Assembly (NCBI GenBank): GCA_016214035.1
Contig: JACRPF010000004.1
Coordinates: forward strand, 1-64,000
From: Spirochaetota bacterium
GTDB lineage: Bacteria > Spirochaetota > Brachyspiria > Brachyspirales > JACRPF01
Direction: 5' to 3'
DNA length: 64,000 nucleotides
The notes below the pieces were generated by a model. That model was not told the DNA's origin. It did not search any database and saw only the letters and a list, made by a program, of their open reading frames with translations. Of this stretch, positions 43,111 to 52,245 are shown piece after piece. Numbering within the stretch: position 1 is the stretch's first letter; each line of letters opens with the position of its first letter. The translations under genes and the position numbers were made by a program.

Positions 43111-44355
43111 TCATTCCACCAAAACAATATTCGCATCACCGTCAAGCCGTTCAAAAACCCCGCTGACAATGGAACGTTTTTCGAGCGGCCGGCGCGACAT
43201 GAGCGAGCAGTGAAGATATTCACTTGCAAGCCCCTCATACCCCGTGGCGGTCTGTGTCTCAACTACGACGTGAAGCGTCCTGCCGAGCATCATCTTCCGG
43301 TAGCGGAGTTCGAGCGCATCGTTTATCGCAGCAAGCTTTTTTGCGCGTTCGCTTTTCACGCGCTCGGGGATCTGCGGCATACCCGCGGACGGCGTTCCTT
43401 CACGCGGCGAATAGCGGAAGATGTGCAGCTTTGAAAAACCGGCGTCCTCGCAGAAACGGCATGTGGCGGCGAAATCCTCGTCCGTCTCATAGGGATGCCC
43501 TGCCATAATGTCGGTCGTGAGGGAAAAATGCGGATCTATTCTGTACAGCGCATCGACGATACGTTTAAAGTCATCGATTTTATACCGTCGTCCCATGCGC
43601 GACAACACCGCATCACTGGCGCTTTGGAGCGGGATATGCGCCTGCCGGCAGACCGACGGATGCGCAAATAGTTTTACTAGTGCATCGGTGAAAAACACCG
43701 GTTCGATGGATGAAAACCGTAATCGTCCGCCGTTGAGGAGCGGCAGTAGAGACCCGGCAAGATCCGCAAGTCCGCCCTGGAAATCATATGCGCCGATATT
43801 AATGCCGGTAAGAACGAATTCACGAAAACCTTTACCCGCAAGCCCCTGAACCGTTTCACGCACCACGGCGGCATCCATGGATTTCGGCTTCCCCCGCGCA
43901 TGAGCCACGATACAGTAATTGCAAAACGCATCGCATCCGTCCTGTACCTTGAGGAACGCCCTGCTGTGAAACTGATAATCATCCGCACGCATTTCCGTCT
44001 GCACATCGGCCGTTTCAGGCATACTGCCGTGCCGTTCATAATATGACAGATACGCCGGTATCTGTGCTTTCTGTTCGTTCGGCACATAGACGGTCGAACT
44101 GCCGTCATCCCGGTGCAGTGTGGCATAACAGCCGGTAACGACCATGAGCACGCCGGGATATTCCTTTTTCAGCGACTGCACGAAGCGCCTGAGCTTGGAA
44201 TCGCTTTTCTGTGTTACCGTGCAGCTGTTCACCACAACCGCGGCAGCGTTCTCCTCTCCGGTTATCACATGTCCGTGCGAAAGAAGATGCGATGCAAGCG
44301 CCTCACTCTCATACTGGTTCAGTTTGCAGCCGAAGGTTTTAATATATATATTCAT
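43111..44355 (-). CDS. mtaB: tRNA t6A37 methylthiotransferase MtaB
   Basis: 414 residues. N-terminal UPF0004 domain with cluster cysteines Cys10 (IKTFGCKLNQYES), Cys45 and Cys76, radical SAM cluster CxxxCxxC at Cys141, Cys145 and Cys148 (DGCDAFCNYCIV), and a C-terminal TRAM-like domain from about residue 355. The FGCKLNQ N-terminus and short length fit MtaB, which makes ms2t6A at position 37 of tRNAs reading ANN codons, rather than MiaB or RimO. Single gene upstream of the tRNA-Gly region on the opposite strand. Confidence 0.92.
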   Translation of the reverse strand: MNIYIKTFGCKLNQYESEALASHLLSHGHVITGEENAAAVVVNSCTVTQKSDSKLRRFVQSLKKEYPGVLMVVTGCYATLHRDDGSSTVYVPNEQKAQIPAYLSYYERHGSMPETADVQTEMRADDYQFHSRAFLKVQDGCDAFCNYCIVAHARGKPKSMDAAVVRETVQGLAGKGFREFVLTGINIGAYDFQGGLADLAGSLLPLLNGGRLRFSSIEPVFFTDALVKLFAHPSVCRQAHIPLQSASDAVLSRMGRRYKIDDFKRIVDALYRIDPHFSLTTDIMAGHPYETDEDFAATCRFCEDAGFSKLHIFRYSPREGTPSAGMPQIPERVKSERAKKLAAINDALELRYRKMMLGRTLHVVVETQTATGYEGLASEYLHCSLMSRRPLEKRSIVSGVFERLDGDANIVLVE

Positions 44356-44436
44356 GATGGGGTTTGTTGAAACGATCCCGTGAACTATTGTTACTTTTAT
44401 ACTTTTGTAAAAATATGTACATTACTCGCTGTCTCT

Positions 44437-44520
44437 TATTGTCGCTTCCGCGGTGCATCCAGCACCGCTTGATCTAGCGAAACGCGGGGGTTATTCATAG
44501 TTGCGCACCTCCTGTGCGTG
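44437..44520 (-). repeat. Dispersed intergenic repeat, copy A
   Basis: Read on the minus strand it aligns with 57641-57727: hairpin 1 (CACGCACaggagGTGCGC), a linker with CCCGCG and TTCGCTAG, hairpin 2 (GCGGTGCtggatGCACCGC), and AGCGACAATA. The last 47 bases match at about 39 positions, and differences in hairpin 1 preserve pairing. It lies in the gap between mtaB and tRNA-Gly, where no ORF is credible. Confidence 0.65.
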
Positions 44521-44579
44521 CTTCCCTTTTGATAATATGAATTCATCTTCTGGAGTCATCGAAATGGCCCCGCGCTCGT

Positions 44580-44608
44580 TTGACATTTTCTATATAATAT
44601 ACTATATT
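44580..44608 (+). promoter_or_regulatory. Promoter of tRNA-Gly
   Basis: TTGACA (44580-44585), 17 bp, TATATT (44603-44608); predicted +1 about 10 bases before the mature tRNA 5' end. Confidence 0.7.
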
Positions 44609-44624
44609 TCGAATCACTGCCACT

Positions 44625-44697
44625 GCGGGTATAACTCAGTTGGTAGAGTGCAAGCTTCCCAAGCTTGATGTCGCGGGTTCGACCCCCGTTGCCCGCT
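44625..44697 (+). tRNA. tRNA-Gly (anticodon CCC)
   Basis: 73 bases. Acceptor GCGGGTA pairs with TGCCCGC, D arm ACTC/GAGT, anticodon stem CAAGC/GCTTG around the loop TTCCCAA with CCC at 34-36, T arm GCGGG/CCCGT with TTCGACC loop. Discriminator T; CCA is not encoded. It reads GGG glycine codons. The opposite strand has a long false ORF through it. Confidence 0.93.
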
Positions 44698-44713
44698 CAG
44701 TACCGTATCGCGT

Positions 44714-44917
44714 TCAGACCCCGTTTCGCAGAAACCCCTGTTCCCTGAGATACGCGAACAATTCTTCTTTTGTGATAATTTTTTCAGCGACAAGAAGTTC
44801 ACCGAGCATTTTGCCGGAGGCCTTTGCTTTTTCAAGATATGTCTGAAGCTGCGCATCTGTAAGCACCTTTTTCTGAATGAGCATCTCACCAAGCAGCAAA
44901 AGCGACTCCTTTATCAT
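44714..44917 (-). CDS. Small stand-alone T2SSE_N/MshEN-like protein
   Basis: 67 residues. Two copies of the LGExLxxxxxIT helix pattern (LLGEMLIQKKVLTDAQLQTYL and LGELLVAEKIITKEELFAYL) form a domain like the N-terminal part of type II secretion/pilus ATPases (GspE/PilB), a region that in MshE binds c-di-GMP. Here it stands alone, without an ATPase domain. The start may instead be the TTG at 44899, which lies six bases after AAGGAG inside the frame used here; that would begin exactly at the domain. A minus-strand promoter (44950-44978) and a small hairpin precede it. Confidence 0.6.
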   Translation of the reverse strand: MIKESLLLLGEMLIQKKVLTDAQLQTYLEKAKASGKMLGELLVAEKIITKEELFAYLREQGFLRNGV

Positions 44918-44923
44918 TCGTCA

Positions 44924-44936
44924 CGGGAATGTCCCG
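44924..44936. repeat. Short GGGA-TCCC hairpin in the leader of the small T2SSE_N gene
   Basis: CGGGA, three bases, TCCCG between the promoter at 44950 and the ATG at 44917; same core as the hairpins at 15464, 33425 and 57583. Confidence 0.35.
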
Positions 44937-44949
44937 CGGCAACGGCTAT

Positions 44950-44978
44950 AGTATAATCAAAAAACAGAAAAGTTACAA
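44950..44978 (-). promoter_or_regulatory. Promoter of the small T2SSE_N gene
   Basis: Minus-strand TTGTAA (44973-44978), 17 bp, TATACT (44950-44955). The -35 lies within the last codons and stop of ubiX. Confidence 0.5.
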
Positions 44979-45533
44979 ACCGCCCTCGTACCGCGGATGA
45001 TCGACCGGTATGCCGAGTTGGTCGGTTATCCTGAAAATGACACTGTCAACAAGATCGATGATCGTTTCCGGCTCCATATAGAACGACGGTGATGCGGGGA
45101 GAAGTATGCCTCCGGACAGCGTAACCGATTCCATATTGCGGATATGCGTAAGGCTTAACGGCGTTTCCCGGATTACCAGAAGGAGCTTCCGCCGTTCCTT
45201 GAGCATAACATCAGCGGCCCGCGTGATCAGCGTATCCGCCGCGCCCGCCGCGATATGCGCAAGAGTGTTCATCGAACAGGGCAGCACCGCCATGGCATCA
45301 AATGTGTTGGACCCTGACGCGTAGGGAAGAAAGATATCCGTATTCTCATGGATCACTGCGCCGTATGATTTCAGCGTCTCAACGGGTTTCTCAAGCTCGA
45401 TCTCAAAAATCTTTTTCCCGATAGTGCTGAATATATAATGCAGCGTGACACCGTCAATACCGCCGGCAATCTCGGCGAGACGCAAAGCATAAATCGCTCC
45501 GGAAGCCCCGGTGACTCCCACGCCGATATTCAT
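44973..45533 (-). CDS. ubiX: Flavin prenyltransferase UbiX/Pad1
   Basis: 186 residues. It attaches dimethylallyl phosphate to FMN to make prenyl-FMN, the cofactor of UbiD-type decarboxylases. The flavin-binding start VGVTGASGAIYALRL (about 5-19), the PCSMNTLAHIAAGAADTLITRAADV block (around 83-108) and RETPLS are diagnostic. No ubiD gene is in the window. The gene follows the secreted-protein gene that ends at 45548 by 14 bases on the same strand, probably part of one transcript. Confidence 0.93.
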   Translation of the reverse strand: MNIGVGVTGASGAIYALRLAEIAGGIDGVTLHYIFSTIGKKIFEIELEKPVETLKSYGAVIHENTDIFLPYASGSNTFDAMAVLPCSMNTLAHIAAGAADTLITRAADVMLKERRKLLLVIRETPLSLTHIRNMESVTLSGGILLPASPSFYMEPETIIDLVDSVIFRITDQLGIPVDHPRYEGGL

Positions 45534-45547
45534 GGTAGTACGTCCGT

Positions 45548-47458
45548 CTATTTAGCCAGAACAAACGTACCGCGCTTGACTTCAACCGTGCCGCTTTCCG
45601 ATGTAAGCTTCACTTCAAGCACATATACACCCATGGCAAGCTTCTGTTTCGCGGTGGATTGCCACGTTACCGTGTTTATTCCCGGAACAGCAGTCCCGGT
45701 GGGTGCTTTATATATTACTTTGCCGTTCACCGAATAAATGGTGATATCAAATGTACGCGTACCCGCAATATTAAGATTGATATTAAAACTTACCAGCCCG
45801 GTATTATCCGGCTTATACGCACGTTTTAATGTTGAAAAATCGATAACCGGCGATACCGGAAGTTTTCCCATGATCGCATTGGTAAGAACAATGCTTCCGC
45901 CAACACCGACATTGCTGATAACTACATCATAATTATTGATTGGAACCTGAATTTCATATACAACCGTACGCGCTGATGTATACGGCGCCTTGGTCATGGA
46001 CAGTACGCTGAGTGGAAATTGCTCGGTGCTGTCCTGTGCAACCGCATATACAGTTGTGATGTACGGGTCGAAGAAATTGCTTAAAAAACTCAACGTCAGG
46101 GTCCGGTAATTTTTCACGGCGCCATTGTTCGTTGCCAATACCGGCGGACGTATTATCACCGTCGGGGTGTTGGTAAACTGCATGGCAAACGTGATATTCG
46201 TCAGCACCGGAGTAACGCCGCGGATGTTGGCGTTGGTGGCAAACATCACAATCTGGTACTGCAGGAATTGCGCGTTGCTTACCCCCGGCAGTGTTGACGG
46301 ATTGAGATAGTTTGAGAACGTTGCTGCTGCAAGAGTCGCTAGGCTCCGGTCGTTCGTATATACATTGGCATAGGGCGTTGACGCTACGCCGCTCGGGCCA
46401 TACCATCGATTCGTCACAAGTTCGTCAACGGAATTGCCCCAGCGAACCTGGACTCCGGCAAATACATTCGGCCCATAATAGTTGAGATTGGTTATCAAGA
46501 ACTCGCGGTTATTAGTTGACCCCACATTGGTAAGCCCCACAAAACCGGATATATAGAAATGCGACAATTGGGCTAACATCATCATCCCGCCGGCATTCGT
46601 AGTATACTGCGGAATAACAACCGGAGCCGAAACAACCACACCGTTGGTAAAGAACTCATGCGCGGCAACAACATCGTCGAACCACATCGTATTCGACACC
46701 ATAAAAAAAGCTGATGCTCCGATAAACTGCAGATAACTCCCCGGATCAAACGCCATGCTCATCCTGTTTCCAACAGGTATAGTCCCCCCGGAAAAAGCCG
46801 ATGAATGTACACGTAACTGCGCTGAGAACATATTCCAGCCGAGTGATGACAACGGCCATATATAATTCTGCCAATAATACGATGCGCCCGTGGAATCATC
46901 GATCATAGATACCCTGAAACTTCCAGGAACAACCGGGGATGCGCATTGATATTTCGACATGCAAAAAACGAAGATATTGGTATTGACATTAACCTCCGCG
47001 TGCGTGTTGGGCGCATTTGTTTTGCGATACGCAACATTCAATCCCGGGTATTCGCTGGATGAGGTATACATATACTTATATGAGCCGTCTCCATCACATG
47101 ACTCAGTCGGGTCATATGCCTGCGCATGCGGTAAACCCAATGCATAAAACCCTTCTTCAATTAATCGGCCGCTGTGAGATAACGGCATAAACGTATTCAC
47201 ATAGAAGACGCTGGGCATTACCATATTCGTGAGCGGATAGAGAAACACATATGAATGACCTTCGAAATCATTCCCGCTTAAATACATGTAATCGGCAGAC
47301 ATGATGTTGCTTTGCATTGCCATGGATGTTGAACTATTGTAAAAACCATTCCCGTTCTTCCGCCAGGATGATTGGCTCCATTCAATAATGGTTTGAGAAT
47401 ACCCCAAGAAAGAAGCCAACATCGCCGATAGTGATATAGTAAGTAATCGTCTCATCAT
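45548..47458 (-). CDS. Large secreted protein with FlgD/T9SS-like C-terminal domain
   Basis: 636 residues from the ATG at 47458, chosen because GGGGA is five bases upstream and a signal peptide (MMRRLLTISLSAMLASFLGYSQ) follows; a longer frame from 47500 overlaps the upstream gene. The mature protein is rich in Asn, Thr, Ser and Tyr and in beta strands, with no recognised catalytic motif. The last 85 residues (FNINLNIAGTRTFDITIYS, NGKVIYKA, LAMGVYVLEVKLTSE in order) look like the FlgD-like Ig fold used as a sorting domain on T9SS-type cargo. It probably is a surface or secreted structural protein. It overlaps or abuts the lipoprotein gene upstream. Confidence 0.65.
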   Translation of the reverse strand: MMRRLLTISLSAMLASFLGYSQTIIEWSQSSWRKNGNGFYNSSTSMAMQSNIMSADYMYLSGNDFEGHSYVFLYPLTNMVMPSVFYVNTFMPLSHSGRLIEEGFYALGLPHAQAYDPTESCDGDGSYKYMYTSSSEYPGLNVAYRKTNAPNTHAEVNVNTNIFVFCMSKYQCASPVVPGSFRVSMIDDSTGASYYWQNYIWPLSSLGWNMFSAQLRVHSSAFSGGTIPVGNRMSMAFDPGSYLQFIGASAFFMVSNTMWFDDVVAAHEFFTNGVVVSAPVVIPQYTTNAGGMMMLAQLSHFYISGFVGLTNVGSTNNREFLITNLNYYGPNVFAGVQVRWGNSVDELVTNRWYGPSGVASTPYANVYTNDRSLATLAAATFSNYLNPSTLPGVSNAQFLQYQIVMFATNANIRGVTPVLTNITFAMQFTNTPTVIIRPPVLATNNGAVKNYRTLTLSFLSNFFDPYITTVYAVAQDSTEQFPLSVLSMTKAPYTSARTVVYEIQVPINNYDVVISNVGVGGSIVLTNAIMGKLPVSPVIDFSTLKRAYKPDNTGLVSFNINLNIAGTRTFDITIYSVNGKVIYKAPTGTAVPGINTVTWQSTAKQKLAMGVYVLEVKLTSESGTVEVKRGTFVLAK

Positions 47459-47489
47459 AATATTCCCCAATTTTGGTAATAGCGCATAC

Positions 47490-48908
47490 TCAAGGTCCAT
47501 ACCGATAAATCACCGGACGGCCGGTGGATACGTTCTTAAAGGTAAGGAAAATATCTCCGTTAATCGGACTTACTTTTATCGCCGGATATAAACCCTGTAT
47601 CGTATCAACCACAGCCCCCCCTAAATCCGTCCATGTTGTCCCGTTTACACATTGGCGGACGGCGACACCATTTGTTGTGGCATAAGCGACAACGACATCA
47701 GTCCCGCGCATGCAAATTGCCGGGGCGTTTGTGACATAGTTGGATATATATGTTGCTTTACCAATACTGTTGGTTCCGAGCGTTGCCCATGTTGCACCGT
47801 TCCAGTATTTCACATACACATTGGTTGTATTGGTACTTAAATATGCGACATACGGATTCGCAGGTGAACGGCTCGATTCTATTGCAACCCCGCTGCCGCC
47901 GGTATCAATATCGGCCCCGCCAAGCAGAACCCATCCGGCAGTATTTTTATACACTCTTACTATACCATTACTTAAATTGCATCCAAGATAATATTGATTG
48001 ACGCCGCTGTCGTATTGAAGATCAATGCTGTTCGGCATCATCATGGCAAACGGCACATCGAGATCAGACCAGTCTACACCGCTTCGCTGCCGTACCGTCA
48101 TATTCCCGGTTATCGTATCGTAATATGCGACCGTAGCGTATTTTGAAAAATCAAAACCGATGGCTCCGCATGTTGTTCCGACACTACCGGTCGTAGTGGT
48201 ACTAATTGCATTAGATACGTTCACGGCACCGTTCACAGTGGCATTGGTGAAAAAATTAGACCAATACCATGTGCCGCTACCATTTGTATAAAACATCACG
48301 CGGATACTTTTTAAATTTACCGAATGATACGCAACGAAATACAAATTGCTGACCATTTTCACGATTATGTTGCTGCCGACAGTACTCGTCGGACCGTCCG
48401 CCGTATATTCGCTCCAGTTATAACGATCGAGATTATACCTATTTATTGTCGGGTTAGATCTTCTATACGCGATCACGGGATAACCTCTATAATCGAAATC
48501 AAGCGACATGAACATAGCGCCAGTATATCCAGTAAAACCGTTAGGGTCGTCCATCTGCTGCCATTGTAAATATTTATATATTGCCATTGCACGCTGACTT
48601 CGTTGCCCGTCCTTGATGGCAACGGCTGTAATGGTTGTTGTTTGTATAATGGATATTGGAGCAGTATATTCTATTGAATCAGCGGTGGGTACGGTGCCGT
48701 CGACGGTATAATAAATTTTTGCCCCGGCGGGAACCTTTGTGATAATACTAACGGTGATGTTCGTCGTGTAGCTACCCTGCGGTACACTGAACAGCGGAGC
48801 GGGATAAATACCGTCATCGGGATTCAGCGGCGTCGGAGTGCAGCTCATGGTGCTTATAAGAAAAACGGATAGAACACAAAACATAGAATATATCAATAAT
48901 TTTCTCAT
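47490..48908 (-). CDS. Lipoprotein with chitobiase C-terminal-like and propeller-like regions
   Basis: 472 residues from the second ATG of a pair at 48908, six bases after GGAG. A lipobox STMSC gives a lipidated cysteine near residue 22. Residues about 35-110 match the CHB_HEX_C_1 module (GSYTTNITVSI, GAKIYYTVDGTVPT, TTITAVAIKDGQRS), common in cell-surface proteins of glycan metabolism and adhesion. The remaining 350 residues show repeated GYPVIAYRR, NIYFVAYHS-like and NPYVAYLST strands, a propeller-like pattern. Function unknown; it starts an operon with the 45.5-47.5 kb gene and ubiX. Confidence 0.68.
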   Translation of the reverse strand: MRKLLIYSMFCVLSVFLISTMSCTPTPLNPDDGIYPAPLFSVPQGSYTTNITVSIITKVPAGAKIYYTVDGTVPTADSIEYTAPISIIQTTTITAVAIKDGQRSQRAMAIYKYLQWQQMDDPNGFTGYTGAMFMSLDFDYRGYPVIAYRRSNPTINRYNLDRYNWSEYTADGPTSTVGSNIIVKMVSNLYFVAYHSVNLKSIRVMFYTNGSGTWYWSNFFTNATVNGAVNVSNAISTTTTGSVGTTCGAIGFDFSKYATVAYYDTITGNMTVRQRSGVDWSDLDVPFAMMMPNSIDLQYDSGVNQYYLGCNLSNGIVRVYKNTAGWVLLGGADIDTGGSGVAIESSRSPANPYVAYLSTNTTNVYVKYWNGATWATLGTNSIGKATYISNYVTNAPAICMRGTDVVVAYATTNGVAVRQCVNGTTWTDLGGAVVDTIQGLYPAIKVSPINGDIFLTFKNVSTGRPVIYRYGP

Positions 48909-48963
48909 CATCGTCTCCAATGTCATATGTCGAAAGGAATGACAGAATCGCTTAACTTACATC

Positions 48964-48993
48964 ATTATAATACATTTTGGCTACTTTTGTCAA
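48964..48993 (-). promoter_or_regulatory. Strong promoter of the secreted-protein operon
   Basis: Minus-strand TTGACA (48988-48993), 18 bp, TATAAT (48964-48969): both boxes perfect. Confidence 0.65.
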
Positions 48994-49009
48994 ATAGACC
49001 GGCACACGG

Positions 49010-49801
49010 TTATCCGCGTTTTTCCTTGTTATATAGTATCTTAAGTCCCTTCAGTGACAAAAAATCATCCACAATATCGATTTCCTCGGAACCATGGGCG
49101 ATAAAATTCGATAACCCGCCGGTAGCAATGACGGATATCGGCTTTTCCTCGCTCATTTCCTGCTTCATGCGCCGTACAATGCCGTTTACCGATTCCACGG
49201 TTTCGTAATAGATACCCGCCTGCATGCCGCGTACGGTATCGGTCTCAATGACACGTTTCGGTGTGCCGAGTTCAACCTTCGGCAGTTTGCTGGTGCGGTT
49301 CACCAATGCCTCCAGTGAAATGCTGATGCCGGGTATGATGAGTCCGCCGAGATATTCGTTTCTGCCCGATACAGCGCAGAACGTTGTTGCCGTGCCGAAA
49401 TCAATGATGATAGCCGGTGTCGAGTAGAGCTTTATCACCGCATACGCGTTCACCAGACGGTCGGTACCCAGTTTGTTCGGTTCATCATAGCGCACCGCCA
49501 TCACATCGCTGAAATCCTCGTGCGTGACCAGCACGGGGTTACAGTTGAAATATTTAAAGATCATCTTGTTTATCGAGTGATTGATCGGCGGCACAACGCT
49601 CGAATATATGCCGCCGGTGATACTGGTCGGCGCCACGTTATTGTGTATCAGCATCTCCTTGAACATAATACCAAGCTCATCGGTAGTGATGCTTCTGTTG
49701 GTTCCAATGCGGAATGAGGCGATGAGTTTCTGGTCGTTCGGCTCTTCGGAAAAGATACCGGACTCTATATTGCTGTTCCCGACGTCGATGGTAAGTATCA
49801 T
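49010..49801 (-). CDS. coaX: Type III pantothenate kinase
   Basis: 263 residues from the ATG at 49801, preceded by AGGAG; a frame from 49885 adds an unlikely N-terminus. First step of coenzyme A synthesis in the cytoplasm. ASKHA-fold marks: LTIDVGNSNIESGIF (phosphate loop, 3-17), GTDRLVNAYAV (about 104-114) and IDFGTATTFCAVSG (about 124-137). CoaX needs a monovalent cation and is not feedback-inhibited by CoA. The pathway enzyme PanC is also encoded in the window at 57.8 kb. Confidence 0.93.
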   Translation of the reverse strand: MILTIDVGNSNIESGIFSEEPNDQKLIASFRIGTNRSITTDELGIMFKEMLIHNNVAPTSITGGIYSSVVPPINHSINKMIFKYFNCNPVLVTHEDFSDVMAVRYDEPNKLGTDRLVNAYAVIKLYSTPAIIIDFGTATTFCAVSGRNEYLGGLIIPGISISLEALVNRTSKLPKVELGTPKRVIETDTVRGMQAGIYYETVESVNGIVRRMKQEMSEEKPISVIATGGLSNFIAHGSEEIDIVDDFLSLKGLKILYNKEKRG

Positions 49802-49961
49802 ACCGGATGCTCCTCGCGTTTCGTCACATTCGTCGCGATGAGTATATATCAAATCCTCCCGCGCAACAACTATGCAATCCAACACGCGGCGGCAAGCGAT
49901 CGATTGAAAACGAGCTTAATTCCGGTATACTATATCTGCTTATTTAATGAGGAGAGCACGT

Positions 49962-50291
49962 ATGCCTACTATAGCTTTGTTACTGGTATCGAACATCTTC
50001 ATGACATTCGCCTGGTACGGACATCTCAAATACAAACAGGCGCCGCTTTTGCTCGTCATCGCAGTCAGCTGGCTCATCGCGATGCCGGAATACTGCTTTC
50101 AGGTTCCCGCAAACCGTATGGGGCACGGCACCTTCAACGCGGCGCAGCTCAAAACGATTCAGGAAGTAATAACGCTTACCGTTTTTTCAGTTTTCTCGGT
50201 TGTCTATCTAAAAGAAGAACTGCGCTGGAACTACCTCGTCGGCTTCGCCCTTATCATTGCAGCGGTGTTTTTCATTTTCAAGAAATGGTAA
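49962..50291 (+). CDS. DUF486 (DMT-like) small membrane protein
   Basis: 109 residues from the ATG at 49962, six bases after GAGGAGA; the ATG at 49947 lies before that site. Four hydrophobic segments. The sequence TFAWYGHLKYK, AVSWLIAMPEYCFQVPANRMG and QLKTIQEVITLTVF is characteristic of DUF486, a half-size relative of the drug/metabolite transporter superfamily. Substrate unknown. The gene is divergent from coaX and lies directly before the subtilase promoter. Confidence 0.88.
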   Translation: MPTIALLLVSNIFMTFAWYGHLKYKQAPLLLVIAVSWLIAMPEYCFQVPANRMGHGTFNAAQLKTIQEVITLTVFSVFSVVYLKEELRWNYLVGFALIIAAVFFIFKKW

Positions 50292-50298
50292 ATCATTT

Positions 50299-50326
50299 TT
50301 GACATTTCCATCTGTATACATATACT
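50299..50326 (+). promoter_or_regulatory. Consensus promoter of the subtilase operon, near-leaderless
   Basis: TTGACA (50299-50304), 16 bp, TATACT (50321-50326); the ATG at 50335 follows by eight bases, so the leader is at most a few bases and no Shine-Dalgarno exists. Confidence 0.6.
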
Positions 50327-50334
50327 CAGTTCGT

Positions 50335-52245
50335 ATGAGAAGATTTTATACACTGACTATTATTGCCGCAGCCGTTTTTTGCTGTGCGGCAATGCCGCTC
50401 ACCGCTTCAAACAACGACGAACTCAAAGCACGGATGGCGCTTAAGAAGAGGCTCTACCCCGCTCTGTCCGCACGTGTCATAGCACTGATGGAACTCGGCG
50501 GCACGAACGGGCATACATTCACCGCCGTTGCGCGCCAGTACGGTTTTCCTGTAATGAATGACGGCCGTGCCGTTTTCAATCTCACAACCGAAGCGGCGAG
50601 CACCGATGCGGTAATCGCCGCGTTGCGGTCTTTCGGCGTATCCCGCATTACACGACATAAGAACGAGCTGGAAATTGCCGCCGATGCCGGAATGCTGCCG
50701 CTTATCAACAATCTGCCGGGCGTGAACAGGGTCCGCGCGCCTTATATACCGCAGGCGCTGACGATCAACGGCGAAGAACCCGCACTGACCAAAGCGACTA
50801 ATCTGCACGCAATCGGCACGCGGGGCCAGAACATCAACGTGGCCGTAATCGATCTGGATTTCTTAGGCCTTGATGACGCCATCACCTCGGGAGAACTGCC
50901 GGCGAATGTCGAGCGGATTGATTTTACCGGATTCGGACTCTCTGTATTTGAAGCCCATGGAACCGCCGTTGCCGAGGTGGTACACGAAATGGCACCGGAC
51001 GCAAAACTCTTCCTTATCAAAGTCGGGAGCGGGCTGGACCTTGCCAACGCGAAGGATTACTGCATTACGAACAATATCCATATCATCAATCATTCCGTCG
51101 GCTGGTTCAATACCGAATGGGGTGACGGCAAAGGCTATATATGCGACATAGCGAACGACGCCTTCAGCAACGGCATACTTTGGGTCAACGCGGCAGGCAA
51201 TTCCGGGGTAAGTCACTGGCAGGGCATGTTCACCGATGCGAACAGCGACAACTTCACCGAGTTCAGCGGCAGCGCAGAGACCAATGTTTTTAACGCATCC
51301 TCAGGTAAAAAAATATCCATTTATCTGTCCTGGAACGACACCTGGGGTGGAAGCACCAGCGATTACGACCTCTACCTCATCCGTTCAAACAGCGGCGCAT
51401 GGACGGCGGTGGCGCAATCGATTGTCCGCCAAACGGGTACCGACGACCCGGTTGAGGCAATCAGCGTAACCGCCCCCGCGAGCGACACTTACGGCATTAT
51501 GATTCGAAAATATTCGGGGGTATCCCGAGACCTCCAGATATTCACCTCACACACCCTGAAATATGTTTCCGCACGAAGCATAGCCACCCCCGCAGATGCC
51601 ATGGGCGCGCTCGCAGTCGGCGCGATAGCGGCAGGCAGCTGGCCCGCAGGACCGGCAGCATCGTACAGTTCACGCGGACCATCGCAGGACGGACGCATTA
51701 AACCGGATGTCTGCGGTGTTGACAGCAATCAGAATTATATTTTTACCTACTACTACAGCGGTTACAACGGCCGCTTTCTGGGGACATCCTCTGCTGCTCC
51801 GTGCGTAGCAGGCGCGGCTGCACTTATCTGGAGCGCATATCCGTTTGCGAACAACCGTTTTATCTGGACGCAGCTCACCAACACCGCTATCGATGCGGGT
51901 ACCGCCGGTCCCGACAACGATTTCGGATACGGATGCATCAATCTCACCAACATCATCGACACTGCAAAAGCAACGGCAAAGAGTATCGCCATAAATAACC
52001 CTTACCGCGGCACGGGTGTGGTCACATTCATCAACACACCGAAAGGGACAGTGATATCGATACGGACTATCACCGGGAAATTCGTGCGACAGGTCACCTG
52101 TGATGACGACAGCGGCCGCACGATCTGGGACACACGCAACGCCGCGTTAGAAGCGGTCGCCCCCGGCATGTATTACTGTGACATCGCCAAGCCCGGCAAT
52201 ACGCATACCACGATACGCGTGATGGTCACCACGGTGCGTCAATGA
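50335..52245 (+). CDS. Secreted subtilisin-like serine protease (S8) with C-terminal sorting-type domain
   Basis: 636 residues from the ATG at 50335, where a signal peptide (RRFYTLTIIAAAVFCCAAMPLTAS) begins; the frame from 50257 overlaps the previous gene. The catalytic triad is visible as VAVIDLD (Asp near 172), AHGTAVAE (His near 207) and GTSSAAP (Ser near 484), with the oxyanion-hole Asn in VNAAGNSG. An inserted domain of about 110 residues (SWNDTWGGSTSDYDLYLIRS) resembles P-domain/PPC-like modules. The last 85 residues (GKFVRQVTCDDDSG, APGMYYCDIAKPG) resemble FlgD/T9SS-type sorting domains. The stop overlaps the start of the outer-membrane protein gene (ATGA). Confidence 0.87.
   Translation: MRRFYTLTIIAAAVFCCAAMPLTASNNDELKARMALKKRLYPALSARVIALMELGGTNGHTFTAVARQYGFPVMNDGRAVFNLTTEAASTDAVIAALRSFGVSRITRHKNELEIAADAGMLPLINNLPGVNRVRAPYIPQALTINGEEPALTKATNLHAIGTRGQNINVAVIDLDFLGLDDAITSGELPANVERIDFTGFGLSVFEAHGTAVAEVVHEMAPDAKLFLIKVGSGLDLANAKDYCITNNIHIINHSVGWFNTEWGDGKGYICDIANDAFSNGILWVNAAGNSGVSHWQGMFTDANSDNFTEFSGSAETNVFNASSGKKISIYLSWNDTWGGSTSDYDLYLIRSNSGAWTAVAQSIVRQTGTDDPVEAISVTAPASDTYGIMIRKYSGVSRDLQIFTSHTLKYVSARSIATPADAMGALAVGAIAAGSWPAGPAASYSSRGPSQDGRIKPDVCGVDSNQNYIFTYYYSGYNGRFLGTSSAAPCVAGAAALIWSAYPFANNRFIWTQLTNTAIDAGTAGPDNDFGYGCINLTNIIDTAKATAKSIAINNPYRGTGVVTFINTPKGTVISIRTITGKFVRQVTCDDDSGRTIWDTRNAALEAVAPGMYYCDIAKPGNTHTTIRVMVTTVRQ

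Noticed and set aside
44614-44892. Minus-strand ORF across tRNA-Gly
   Set aside because: It runs through a well-formed tRNA and overlaps the T2SSE_N-type frame, which has a recognisable domain.
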